Shown piece after piece: positions 11,598 to 22,186 of a DNA stretch of 64,000 nucleotides. The stretch is from assembly GCF_003086295.3 (NCBI RefSeq), contig NC_092044.1:67957213-68021212 (forward strand), given 5' to 3'. This DNA is from Arachis hypogaea. Taxonomy: Eukaryota > Streptophyta > Magnoliopsida > Fabales > Fabaceae. The first letter of the stretch is position 1. Each line of letters begins with the position of its first letter. The translations under genes and the position numbers were made by a program. The notes below the pieces were generated by a model. It saw only the letters and a list, made by a program, of their open reading frames with translations, ran no database searches and was not told the origin of the DNA.

Positions 11598-11689
11598 AAG
11601 AAAGGAAAGGAGAAGAGAAGGAGGAGAGCCAAATTCGAATTGTGGAGGAGAGGGGTGGCCGAATGTTAATTTAAAAGGAAGGGGTGGGT

Positions 11690-12110
11690 TCAAAAATTTT
11701 TGAGAAAGATATGATAGAAGATATGATTTGTAAAAAGATAATTATGATATGCAAAAGATGTAATTTTAAAATTGAAAAGATAGGAGAGAGTTTTGAAAAA
11801 GATAAATCTAAATTTGAAAAGATAGTATGATGAGTTGAGAGAAAACAAAGATTTTGAAAAGATATTAAAAAGATATATAAATTTTGAAAAAGATTTGAAA
11901 AGAAAGTAAAAAGATATATGAATTTTGAAAAAGATTTGAAAATAAGAAAAGAATTTTAGGATTAAGAGTTATAATTTTTTTTTTTGAAATTTGAAATTGA
12001 AAAGATGAAAATTTGAAATATGTTTATGCAAGAAATTATGGATGAAATCTGATGATAACTTATTTAACTCCTATAATTATTATTTAAATAACAAATAAAC
12101 TATAGTAATG
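11690..12110 (-). repeat. A+T-rich low-complexity spacer in E
   Basis: Repeated GAAAAAGAT/TTTTGAAAA words, no gene. The same word dominates the gag leaders of E, M and J. Confidence 0.6.
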
Positions 12111-12128
12111 GCTGGGTTGCCTCCTAGC
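12111..12128 (-). other. Hairpin 1 (AGGCAA loop), E
   Basis: On the minus strand GCTAGGAGGCAACCCAGC: outer GCT pairs with AGC, one A-C mismatch next to the loop-closing GG/CC. Located 40 nt after the integrase stop. Confidence 0.65.
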
Positions 12129-12168
12129 AAGCGCTTCTTTATTGTCTTTAGCTGGACCTTACTGAGCT

Positions 12169-12703
12169 TTAATCTAATCTCAGTTTTAAGCATTCTTGCT
12201 CAAAATTTCTTTCAAGATAATGTTTGAGTCTCTGTCCATTAAGAATGAACTTTTTGTCAGAATCAATATCCTGAAGCTCTACATATCCATATGGTGACAC
12301 GCCTGTAATCACATATGGTCCTCTCCACCGAGATTTTAGTTTCCCAGGGAATAGCCTGAGCCTAGAGTTAAACAGCAGAACCTTTTGTCCTGGCTCAAAG
12401 ACTCTAGATGATAGGTTCTTATCATGCCATCTCTTTGCTTTCTCCTTGTAAATTTTGGCATTTTCAAAAGCATTGAGTCTGAATTCCTCTAGCTCATTCA
12501 GCTGGAGCAATCTTTTCTCTCCAGCTAATTTGGCATCAAGGTTTAGGAATCTAGTTGCCTAGTAGGCTTTATGTTCCAATTCCACGGGCAGGTGACAGGC
12601 CTTCCCATACACAAGTTGGTATGGAGAGGTTCCTATAGGAGTCTTGAATGCTATTCTGTATACCCATAGAGCATCATCCAAGCTCTTTGCCTAATCCTTT
12701 CTA
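12169..12703 (-). pseudogene. Integrase C-terminal region, Ty3/gypsy (E)
   Basis: Minus-strand translation gives [18 protein letters not shown] and [20 protein letters not shown], a TAG in KAY*AT, then an open 113-residue tail with VLLFNSRLRLFPGKLKSRW and GPYVITGV. This is the end of the integrase core and the GPY/F-type C-terminal domain of plant gypsy elements. Another TAG sits near the start (RKD*AKSL). The catalytic core is absent; the sequence begins abruptly at a PBS-like GGCGCC. Confidence 0.85.
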
Positions 12704-13083
12704 CGGCGCCAAAAACTTAGTGCACGAAATTATGAATTCAATGGCGCTAACAACATGGTACGCACAATTGTAATCTCAACTCTTTTTCACAACTTCGCAC
12801 AACTAACCAGCAAGTGCACTGGGTCGTCCAAGTAATAAACCTTACGTGAGTAAGGGTCGATCCCACGGAGATTTTCGGCTTGAAGCAAGCTATGGTTACC
12901 CTGTAAATCTCAGTCAGGTTGATTTAAATGGTTATAGAGTTTTAATAATTAAAAGATAAATAAAACGCAAAATAAAGATAGAGATACTTATGTAAATCAT
13001 TGGTGGGAATTTCAGATAAGTGTATGGAGATGCTTTATCCCTCTTGAATCTCTACTTTCCTACTGCCTTCACCCAATCCTTCA
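12704..13083 (-). repeat. Stray U5 plus partial primer site (E/J-type LTR)
   Basis: The last ~365 bp of a FIDEL-type LTR on the minus strand (ends about 12718) followed by TTTTTGGCGCCG and then directly by integrase sequence. The other end changes at ~13083 to the leader of C. There is no corresponding U3, so this is a rearrangement product and not a solo LTR. Confidence 0.65.
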
Positions 13084-13253
13084 GTATAAACAATGAATAG
13101 CTAAAAAAATCTCAAAAAGAAGAGAAAGAAAAACAGAGATTAGAAAGGAATTTAAAGATTACACTAGGAAATGAATAAGAAAACAATTAAGGAAAAATAA
13201 AAATGCTTAATCTAGCTCTCCAATCAATTTAATCATTGTCAAATTCAAACCAA

Positions 13254-13271
13254 TCCCCAGCAACGGCGCCA
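13254..13271 (-). other. Primer binding site, tRNA-Asp type (C)
   Basis: TGGCGCCGTTGCTGGGGA on the minus strand, 17 of 18 to the tRNA-Asp complement, 7 nt from the LTR end. Confidence 0.85.
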
Positions 13272-14232
13272 TAAAATTTGATGAGTTCGGAGATTCACCC
13301 CCTTCCCAATAATATTGATGAATCCACTCTTGGCAAGCGCACCAAAATTATCGTCAAGTATTAACCCACAGTGGAGAAGGATAGTATCCACAGAGATTGG
13401 TAGATTTGAGCAATTTTAATTAATTGGTGAATTAGTCAAGTGCAACAGAGTAAGTTGTACATGCAGAATTATAAATGGAAGAAACATAAATGGCAAAAGA
13501 ATAAAGGAAAGCAATAAAGTGCAGAAATGGAAATAGCAGGAATGTAAAGGGGAATGGGATTTTGCAGAATGTAAGTAAAAGCTTAAAAGAATAGGAGAGA
13601 TAAGAATGGGGGAATTCATTGACATCAAGTGATATTGTCTCTTTGGATTAAATTCAGCTCATATCCTCTTCAATCATGCAACTCATTGTCGTCTTGGCAA
13701 TCATGATTGATTGAGCCCTAATCCCTTGGTGACTCAATCTCTCAGATCTTGATCAATAGCCAATTCCTTGGTCTAATTGCTCATAAAGAGAGATATGCTT
13801 AGTCCCTGATTATACCACACATCATCATAGATCCAAATAGAGGGAGGATTGTACGTCACAATATCCAAACACCAAAACCTAGATTCTACTCAAGTGTGAG
13901 AAAGGATTTCTAGCATGGTTTCATGTCTCCTTTTCCAAGGTTCCGATGAAACCCATTTTACATTCAATCTCTTTTCCAAGTTAATTGAACACTAAGCATG
14001 AAAATCAAAATTCCTTCTAGCAAATCAAAGAGAAGATGAAGAGAAGAAGAAATTCACTATCATTAATCCATCAAGTACAATAGAGATTCCTCTCTCAATG
14101 AGAGGGAATTTAGCTACTCATAGCTCAAAAAGAAAGTACAAAAGATGGAAGAGATGAAGTGTGAAAAGTGAAAAGTGAATCCAAAACTAAACTATGTGAC
14201 TTGCTAACCTCTTTTTCCAATACTTTCAAGGG

Positions 14233-14240
14233 TATTTATA
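14233..14240 (-). promoter_or_regulatory. TATA box of C LTR
   Basis: TATAAATA on the minus strand, about 90 bp downstream of the palindrome array. Confidence 0.6.
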
Positions 14241-14329
14241 CTACTCCTAGATCTAGAAATAAAGGAAATTACAAAAGGTGAAAAGAAAATTACAATTTTA
14301 GAGGGAAAAGAAACTCAACAAACGTGATC

Positions 14330-14664
14330 TTCCAGCTGGCGTGTGACTGGTGCTTCTCTGGCATGTTGCGCTACCTCTATTTTCGAATTGGCGTGCCACG
14401 CCTCACCATTCAAGTGGCACGCCGTCGTTGTTTCACCCCTGGTGTGCCACGCCTACGAGCCAAAGTGGCACGTCCAGGACATTTTAATTGGCCCAAGTAA
14501 CTTGGTGTGCCACGCCTTCGACACCAAGTGGCACGCCCAAAGTCATCTTTCTCATCTCCATGCTTCTTGAAATTTGTACCAGCGTGGCACGCCCAAGGTC
14601 TGGCGTGCCACGCTCCTCTTAAAGCTTCACCCTCTTGCTGGCGTGCCACGCCTCATCATCCAAG
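14330..14664 (-). repeat. TGGCGTGCCACGCC hairpin array, proximal part
   Basis: Repeats of GGCGTGCCAC facing GTGGCACGCC across ~14-nt loops, every ~50 bp. Each arm also contains the palindrome GGCGTGCCACGCC. Continues at 16267-16735 beyond the inserted LTR. Confidence 0.8.
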
Positions 14665-16266
14665 TGATCGGATTTCTTGACGGTTTAGAATTTATCTAAT
14701 GAAGTCTCATTATGAAGTATAGTTTCCAAACCAATCAAGAATCCTTTCATGCAAAAATTTTGGTTGTCACAATTAGCAAACCCCAAATAAGAAATAATCG
14801 AAGTATTAAGACTCCGGGTCATCTCACGAAGAGTTGCAATGAAATGTATGATATTGGCTATGAGAGTTATAGGGGGTTTTGGTTGATTAGAGGGGCAATA
14901 AAATAAAAAGACAAGAAAAGTAAATTGAGCAAGTAATTAAAGAAAGCAAGTAATAAACAGAGACATTCATGGCAATGGATTGAGATAATAGGCTTTCTAT
15001 CCTAGTCATGCATGATTAATTCATCTTATTTAGTTAACTCCAACAAATAGGGAGAATGTCAAACAAGATTAACCAATCATGTCACAATAATAAACAAGAA
15101 TTTATCTCATTACGTCAACTCTAATGAATAGGGAGAAAGTCTAATGAGACTAGCTAATCTCAATCCAAAAGTCCTAATCGACTTACTAATTAAACTAGCA
15201 AAAGATTAGCGTCAATGGAAACAATCTTCCATAAGTCCTAATCAACTCACTAATCAAATTAGCAAAAGATTAGCGTCAATGGAAACAATACTAGCTAACA
15301 ACTCTAGATCACCAACATAAGTTGGGTTTTCATGACTCAAGATTGCCCAATCACTCTTTCCAAGCCAAGAATGCTCAAAATCTACTCTAAGGTCCAACCA
15401 AGCATTTTGTCAAACACTTGGTGGGTACAAATGGAAAGCATGGTAAATGAGCAAGAATATAAAATCTACCAACTACCAATTGCAAGAAAAGTAAATCCAC
15501 AATTCAAATCAACAATAAAAGAACAACAAACATTAAATTGCATTAAAAGTAAATCAAATCCAACATGGGTTCTTGAACATAAAAGAGAGCAAAAAGGGAA
15601 ATTAACACTACAAATCATGAGAATGAAGGAGTAGAAGTAAGAAATCATAAAAGAAACAAGATAAAAACATGTAATTAAACCTAGATCTAAGATGGAAATT
15701 AACATAACCTAATTCTAGAGAGAAGAGGGAGATTCTCTCTCTAGAAACTAACCTACATGATGCTAAACCTACAATTAATTGCTTCCCCCTTGCTTGGACT
15801 TCAATTTTGCATGAAATACACTCAGAAAACAAGTTGGAATTGGGCCTGGGCTGCTCAGAAATCGCCCCCAGCGATTTGCCTTTAAGTGGGCCAAGTAAGA
15901 GTATTGGCGCGCGCGCGCCATGTGCGCGTGCGCGTCGATTGGCAAACCACTTTTGCGCGTGCGCGCCTTGTACGCGTGCGCGTCCATTGGTGCATTCCAA
16001 ATCTTTGTTTCTTCATGCATTCTCCTCTTAGCATGCTTTTCTCTTCATTTCTTCCATCCAATACTTGCCTTATGGACCTGAAATTACTTAACAAACACAT
16101 CAAGGCGTCGAATGGGATTAAAGTGAATTAAAATCACCAATTTAAGGCCTAAAAAGCATGTTTTTACATTTAAGCACAATTCACTATTTCATTGAATAAA
16201 TGTGGGAAAAAGTGGATAAATCCCCCAAAATAAGGACAAAATAAACCACGAAATCGGGGTTTATCA
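14665..16266 (-). repeat. Solo A-type LTR inside C LTR
   Basis: 1602 bp, TGATAAACCCCGATTTCGTG (from 16266) to CCGATCA (14665). C-type LTR sequence flanks both sides and no internal region is present. Flanking 5-mers (CCAAG left, CTGGC right) do not match as a target duplication, so part of the array may have been lost. Confidence 0.8.
15905..15985 (-). repeat. Alternating CG array in solo LTR
   Basis: GGCGCGCGCGCGCC followed by four GCGCGTGCGCGT-type blocks; strictly alternating purine-pyrimidine over long runs. Absent from A's deleted LTR. Confidence 0.75.
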
Positions 16267-16735
16267 CTGGCGTGCCACGCCTTCGATACCAAGTGGCACG
16301 CTCAGCTTTATTTGTCCTCCTTAGGTGCTGGCGTGCCACGCCTCATCACTCAAGTGGCACACCTTAGTGGGACTCTTTGAGCTGGCGTGCCACGTCTTCA
16401 ATACAAAGTGGCATGCCCAGCTTTTGCATTGTCTTCTTGTTCACTGGCGTGCCACGCCTTGTTGCTCAAGTGGCACGCCCATTCAATTGTGGGTCATTGA
16501 TCCTCAAGTGGCACGCCCAAGTGAACTCTGGAGCTGGCGTGCCACGCCTTCGACACAAAGTGGCACGCCATAGTGATGGTTCTTCTAGTAATGAATTGGC
16601 GTGGCATGCCAGAAGGTCTTCATTTTTGCTCTCTGGAATGTTGTACCAGCGTGCCACACCCAGCTCCTGGTGTGCCACGCCAACACATTTTTGTGGCGTT
16701 TGTTTCAAGTGGCACGCTTGCTTCACACGCCCCAC
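16267..16735 (-). repeat. TGGCGTGCCACGCC hairpin array, distal part
   Basis: Same repeats as 14330-14664, separated by the solo LTR. Confidence 0.8.
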
Positions 16736-16919
16736 TTGTTTTGTTGTTTTCTTTCCCATTTTTGATGTCTTTTCCACCTGAAGTTCAGCACAAACTCATT
16801 TCAAAGCAATGTACTATGATATTCATCAATTAAGGCATGAATTTCAATGATCAAATGAGATTATGCCTCTTTTATGGTCCTTTTTATGCAAGAAAAAAGG
16901 TAGATGATGTAAGTCATCA

Positions 16920-18083
16920 TGGCTGTATTGAGCCTTCTATAGTCAATACACATACGCCACCCTGTAACTATTCTTGTAGGAACCAGTTCATTCTTTTCAT
17001 TATGAACCACTGTCATGTCTCCCTTTTTGGGGACAACTTGGACAGGGCTCACCCACGGGCTATCTGAAATAGGATAAATAATCCCATCCTCTAGTAATTT
17101 AGTGACCTCTTTCTGCACCACCTCCTTCATGGCTGGATTTAGCCGCCGCTGTGGTTGAACCACTGGCTTGGCATCATCCTCCAATAGGATCTTGTGCATG
17201 CATCTGGCTGGGCTAATGCCCTTAAGATCACTTATGACCACCCAAGAGCTATCTTGTGTGCCCTTAGCACCTGAATTAGTGCTTCCTCTTCCTATGGCTC
17301 TAAGGAAGAGCTTATGATCACTGGAAAAGTGTCATCTTCTCCCAGAAATGCATATTTCTGGGATGATGGTAGTGGTTTGAGCTCAGGTTTAGGAGGCTTT
17401 TCCTCTTCATGAGGAGTTATCAGAGATTCTTCTATTTTCTCTGATTCCTCCAAATCAGGCTGAACATCTTTAAAGATGTCATCTAGCTCTGATTCGAGAC
17501 TCTCAGTAAAATTGATCTCCTCCACTAGAGAGTCAATAATATCAATGCTCATGCAGTCACTTGATGTGTCTGGATGCTGCATAGCTTTGACAACATTCAA
17601 CTTGAACTCATCCTCATTGACTCTCAGGGTTACCTTCCCTTTTTGGACATCAATGAGAGTTCACCCAGTTGCTAGGAATGGTCTTCCTAGAATGAGAGTT
17701 GCACTTTTGTGCTCCTCCATTTCCAGCACTACAAAGTTAGTGGGAAAGACAAATGGTCCAACATTAACTATCATGTCCTCAATTAAGCCTGATGGAATTT
17801 TAGTGGATCCATCAGCAAGTTGGAGGCATATCCGGGTTGGTTTAATTTCTTCAGTCAAACCAAGCTTTCTGATAGTGGATGCAGGTATCAGGTTGATACT
17901 TGCCCCAAGATCACATAGAGCTGTCTTGGTGCAAGCATCCTCTAATGTGCATGGTATCAAAAAGCTTCCGGGATCTTTAAGCTTCTCTGGTAAGCTTTTC
18001 AGAATGACTGCACTGCATTCTTCAGTGAGGAAAACTTTTTCAGTTTCTCTCCAATCCTTCTTATGACTTAAGATATCTTTCAT
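16920..18083 (-). pseudogene. Protease and RT N-terminus, Athila-type (E)
   Basis: The aspartic protease segment has CDLGASINLIP (18083-17661), the family's variant of the D-S/T-G site, and the flap-end motif LILGRPFLATG. It is followed by a stop near 17660 and an acidic linker (17600-17292). After a frameshift the RT start reads GISPARCMHKILLEDDAKPV ... IIYPISDSPWVSPVQVVPKK ... WRMCIDYRRLN, then is cut by C. The FVDD-box catalytic region is missing. Confidence 0.85.
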
Positions 18084-18157
18084 GAACTTAGCATAAAAAG
18101 GTATTTGCTCAAGTGCCTCTACAAATGGGATCTTTATTTTAGGAGTCCTGAGATAAT

Positions 18158-19500
18158 CTACAAAGCGGGTAAATTGTTTATCCTATTCCGCTTGGCGGAG
18201 TTTTTGCGGATAAGGCATCTTGGCTTTATATTCTTCAACCTTAGTTGTTGCAGGTTTATTCCTACAGAAGTGGTTGAAGAAGCTTGCTTAAGGGAGTTGC
18301 TATCAGCACTTGTAGGTGTCTGACCCCTTGCTGGCATTTGAACGCCAGAACTGGTAGCTGAATGGGCGTTTAACGCCAGGTTGCTACCCTTTTCTTGCAT
18401 TTGAATGCTAGAATTGGATGCAGAGTGGGCGTTTAACGCCAGGTTGCTGCCCTTTTCTGGCGTTTGAACGCCATAACTGGCAGCTGAATTGGCGTTTAAC
18501 GCCAAATTACTGTCCTTTTCTGGCGTTTGAACGCTAGAATCATTCTTCTCTGGGCTCTTACTGTCCTCAGAGGGATTTTGGGCAGTGAATTGGTCATCCT
18601 CTGTTAGGTAAATAGCTTGGCACTCTTATGTTATTTGTTTAGATAACTGCTGTCTTGTCTGATCCAATTGTGCCTCCATGTTTTTGTTAGCATTTTTTGT
18701 ATCTTGTAACATTTCATTGAATTCTGCTAACTGTTTTGTTAAAATGAGTATTTGCTGGTTCAGTTCAGCAACCTGTTCTGGAGGATTAAGTTCAGTGGAT
18801 ACTGCTTTAGCTTCTTCTTTCATGGAGAATTCACTATTTAAATACAGATGCTGGTTTTTGGCAACTGTATCAATGATCTCTTGAGCCTCTTCAATTGTTT
18901 TTCTCATGTGTATAGATCCACTAGCTCAGTGGTCGAGAGATATCTGAGCTTTTTCTGTAAGCCCATAGTAGAAGATGTCTAATTGCACCCATTCTGAGAA
19001 CATTTCCGATGGACATTTCCTTAGCATCTCTCTGTACCTCTCCCAGGCATCATAAAGAGATTCATTATCCCCTTGTTTAAAGCCTTGGATGTCCAGCCTT
19101 AGCTGTGTCATCCTTTTTGGAGAGAAATGTTGATTCAGGAATTTGTCTGACAACTGCTTCCATGTTCGTATGCTTGCTTTGGGTTGGTTATTTAACCACC
19201 TCTTAGCTTGATCTATTACAGCAAATAGAAATAGTAATAATCTGTAGACATCCTGATCTACTTCCTTATCACGTATCATGTCAGCAGTCTGTAAGAATTG
19301 TGCCAAAAACTTAGTAGGTTCTTCCTGTGGAAGACCGGAATACTGGCAATTTTGTTGCACCATGATAATGAGCTGGGGATTTAGCTCAAAATTACTGGGT
19401 TTGAGGGGGGTATACAGATACTACTCCCATATGAAGCAGTAGTGCGGTTACTATATGACCCCAGAGTCCTTCTGGACTGTTCAGTTATACTTAGGTCCAT
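18158..19500 (-). pseudogene. gag of E
   Basis: ATG 19500 with an early frameshift, then one frame from 19363 to 18158 with two stops (TGA after ISLDH, TAA after SKQIT). Contains the retrotransposon gag domain: VYRLLLFLFAVIDQAKRWL, LRLDIQGFKQGDNESLYDAW, MFSEWVQLDIFYYGL. A heptad-rich coiled coil follows (LNQQILILTKQLAEFNEML), then a ~66-bp tandem repeat coding for units like EKGSNLALNAHSA. No zinc knuckle. Homologous to the gags of J, M and N1. Confidence 0.85.
18331..18540 (-). repeat. Palindromic tandem repeat inside E gag-protease coding region
   Basis: About three 66-bp units, each with GGCGTTTAACGCC and TGGCGTTTGAACGCCA. These are the same palindromes that fill U3 of E-, H-, K- and J-type LTRs, yet here they are translated as repeats of roughly 22 residues. 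Confidence 0.8.
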
Positions 19501-20170
19501 GATGGAGAAAGGGAGGTGATGTAAATTATGAATAAAATTTTATTTTATTTTATTTTGTTTTAATATATATTTTTTGTTTTCGAACCGAAATAAATAAAAA
19601 AATTGGAAACTAAAATAATTAATTAATTAAAAAGATTTGAAAATTTTTTATGATGATTTTCGAAAAAAATTGAAGAGAGAGAAGGTGGTTAGGAAGTTTT
19701 GAAAAAGATATTATTTTTATAAATTTTAAAAGATATGATTTGAAAAAGAGATGATTTTAAAAATTTTGACCAAGTCAACCCAAGGGATTCGAAAATAATG
19801 AGTAAATAAAGGAATATATATTTTTTAATTTAGTGAGGAAAGAGAAAAACAGTAAAATAACACCAAACCTAGAATTTTTAGATCAAAACAAAGAAAACAA
19901 ACAAGAAAAATCTGAATGTCAAGATGAACACCAAGAACAAATTTTGAAAATTTGTAAGAAAACAAAAACACAGAAGACACCAAACTTAAAACATGAAACT
20001 TAACTCAAAGAAAAAAATCAAAAATTAATAAAGAAAAATAAGATTTTTGAAAGATTTTTGAAAAGAAAAAAATAGAAGATGCAACTCTAGTAACTCTAAA
20101 CCAAAAAATAGATAAAATTTTTCCTAATCTAAGTAACAGAATGAACCGTTAGTTGTTCAAACTCGAACAA
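19501..20170 (-). other. A+T-rich gag leader of E
   Basis: No gene; TTTTTCAAAA/ATCTTTT words on the element strand and long A/T runs. Confidence 0.65.
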
Positions 20171-20188
20171 TCTCTAGCAACGGCGCCA
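20171..20188 (-). other. Primer binding site, tRNA-Asp type (E)
   Basis: TGGCGCCGTTGCTAGAGA on the minus strand, 15 of 18 to the tRNA-Asp complement, six bases from the LTR end. Confidence 0.8.
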
Positions 20189-21193
20189 AAAACTTGGTGC
20201 TCGGAATTATAAATCACACTTTTCACAACTCCGTACAACTAACTAGCAAGTGCACTGGGTCGTCCAAGCAATACCTTACATGAGTAAGGGTCAATCCCAC
20301 GGAGATTGCCGGCTTGAAGCAAGCTATGGTTATCTTGGAACTCTTAGTTAGGAGATTAATAATAAAAAAGATTTTGTTTATGAAAAGTGAAAGAGCATGA
20401 AAAGAATGGTACTTGTTATTCAATAATAGAGAGCATGTTGAGGTTTTGGAGTTGCTTTGTCTTCTAAATTTATGCTTTCCTACTGTCTTCTTCTTCCAAA
20501 AGCGCATGTTCCCTCCATGGCAGGCTATATGTTGGTGGATCACCGTTGTTAATGGCTACCATCCGTCCTCTCAGTGAAAACATGTCCTCTATGGTTTCCG
20601 CATGGCTAATCATCTGTCGGTTCTCACTTGTGTCGGAATAGGATACAATTATCCTTTTGCACACTGTCACTGCGCCCAACATTCGCGAGTTTGAAGCTCG
20701 TCACAGTCATCCCATCCCAGATCCTACTCGGAATACCACAGACAAGGTTTAGACTTTTCGGATCTCAAGAATGCTGCCAATTGGTTCTAGCCTCTACCAC
20801 GAATGTTCCAATCTCACGAGTTTGAGTGCTCTGTTGTCAGGAGATGCAGGTCAAACTCGTGGATTAGAGACCCAAGAGACACGCACTCAAGCTGTCGCCC
20901 AATGACTACGTTGAGCTCATGTAGAACGGAAGTGGTTATCAGGCACGCGTTCATAAGTTAGGGAATGAGGATGAGTGTCACGGATCATCACATTCTCCAT
21001 GGTGAAATGCGAGTGAGTATCTTAGAATAGAAATAAACGTGATTGAATAGAAAACAGCAGTAATTGCATTAATCCATGGAAACACAGCAGAGCTCCTCTC
21101 CCCCCCACCTATGGGTCTAGAGGTTCATACTGTAAAAGATACAATAGGATTTATCAAAATGTCATAAGTTCCAAAATAAATCTCTAAAAGTAG

Positions 21194-21201
21194 TTTTTAT
21201 A
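21194..21201 (-). promoter_or_regulatory. TATA box of E LTR
   Basis: TATAAAAA on the minus strand, aligned with TATAAATA in the J, K and M LTRs. Confidence 0.6.
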
Positions 21202-21328
21202 CTAAACTAGTAACCTAGGTTTACAGAGAATGAGTAACTAGATGCAGAGAGTGCAGAAATCCACTTTCGAGGCCCACTTGGTTAGTGTCTGGGCTGTGCT
21301 TCCTAGCTTTTACGTGCATGTGCCATTT

Positions 21329-21440
21329 CTGGAGTTAAACGCCAGCTTGGATGCCAGTTTGGGCGTTTAGCTCTAGCTTTGGTGCCAGTTCTGGCGTTTT
21401 ACGCCATAAAAGGGTCTATGGTGGGCGTTTAAACGCCAGT
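21329..21440 (-). repeat. TGGCGTTTAACGCCA array in E LTR U3
   Basis: Several GGAGTTAAACGCCAG, TGGCGTTTTACGCCA and GGGCGTTTAAACGCC units about 130 bp upstream of the TATA. Confidence 0.8.
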
Positions 21441-21814
21441 TTGGCCCACCAAATCTCGGGCAAAGTATGAACTATCATATATTGCTGGAAAGCCCAAGAT
21501 GTCTACTTTCCAACGCAATTGAGAGAGCGCTATTTTGGCCTCTGTAGCTCCAGAAAATCCATTTCGAGTGCAGGAGGGTCATAATCCAATAGCATCTACA
21601 GTCCTTTCTTAGCCTCTGAATCAGATTTTTGCTCAAGCCACTCAATTTTAGGCAGAAAATACCTGAAATTACAAAAAAATACACAAACCCATAGTGACAT
21701 CCAGAAATGTGATTTTTGAATAAAAACTAATAAAAATGTGACAAAAAGTGAATGAAACATGTTAAAAACCATATGAAAATACTATCAAAAAGCGTATAAA
21801 ATATCCGCTCATCA

Positions 21815-22186
21815 CAATTGTTCTATGAGAATACTAAAAAGAATAAGTCAGACAAAGTTAGCCTCAAAGGGCACTTTGACTAAACCAGGAAATAAACAAA
21901 CACAAAGGCAATCAAAAGAGGTTGGACAGCAAGATTCCAACACTCTAAAGATTCCTGGAACTGCTAAAAAGTTGCCAACAAACACATCAAGAGGAAACAA
22001 AGATACTATAAAGACTTAGAAGGCCACCCGAAAGTCGACCTCAAGAGTTCAAAAGCATTTGTTTTTCTAAATAAAGTTGCTAAGAAAAGCAGCTAAAATG
22101 TCACAGTCAAACAATTACAAGTGACAGAAAATAGAGTTCGAAGACCCACAAGCCGGGCCATAAAAGATACAAAAACAAAACATAAA
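21815..22186 (+). other. Left end of F, no gene assigned
   Basis: A-rich; a 64-codon plus frame (21825-22019) is Lys/Thr-rich without a recognisable domain. Confidence 0.5.

Larger units (their letters stand above)
9563..12703 (-). mobile_element. Element E, 3' half
   Basis: Minus-strand continuation of an Athila-lineage Ty3/gypsy element: integrase C-terminus, hairpin, A+T-rich spacer, second hairpin, 3' ORF, 3' UTR. The 5' half is at 16920-21814. Element C plus a rearranged LTR piece separates them, and the RT remainder, RNase H and integrase core (roughly 2 kb) are missing. Its 3' LTR is not in the window. Confidence 0.75.
13084..16919 (-). mobile_element. Element C: 5' LTR, primer site and leader only
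   Basis: Minus-strand LTR starting TGATGACTTAC at 16919 inside E's reverse transcriptase, ending at 13279, followed by a primer site and a ~170-bp leader before it breaks off. The LTR is interrupted by a solo A-type LTR. No coding sequence remains. Confidence 0.75.
13279..16919 (-). repeat. C-type LTR, interrupted
   Basis: Starts TGATGACTTAC (16919), ends CTCATCA (13279). Without the 1602-bp insert it is about 2.04 kb. Pieces of the same LTR occur at 33302-33882 and 40146-40504. The U3 carries a hairpin array; the TATA is at 14233-14240. Confidence 0.8.
16920..21814 (-). mobile_element. Element E, 5' half
   Basis: LTR, primer site, long A+T-rich leader, gag, protease and the first ~130 residues of RT on the minus strand, cut at 16919/16920 by element C. 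RT and integrase features are those of the Athila lineage. It is the only element in the window with RT or integrase, so the likely relative of the autonomous partner of H, K and M. Confidence 0.8.
20195..21814 (-). repeat. E 5' LTR (FIDEL-type)
   Basis: 1620 bp, TGATGAGCGGATATTTTATA (21814) to GAGCACCA (20195). Palindrome array at 21329-21440, TATAAAAA at 21194-21201. Same family as the LTRs of H, K, M and J. Confidence 0.85.

Noticed and set aside
14343..14649. ORFs on both strands in the GGCGTGCCACGCC array
   Set aside because: Palindromes create open frames on both strands; no codon constraint, and they sit in an LTR.
16325..16833. Overlapping ORFs of 82-134 codons
   Set aside because: U3 of the C-type LTR; open frames arise from the repeat array.
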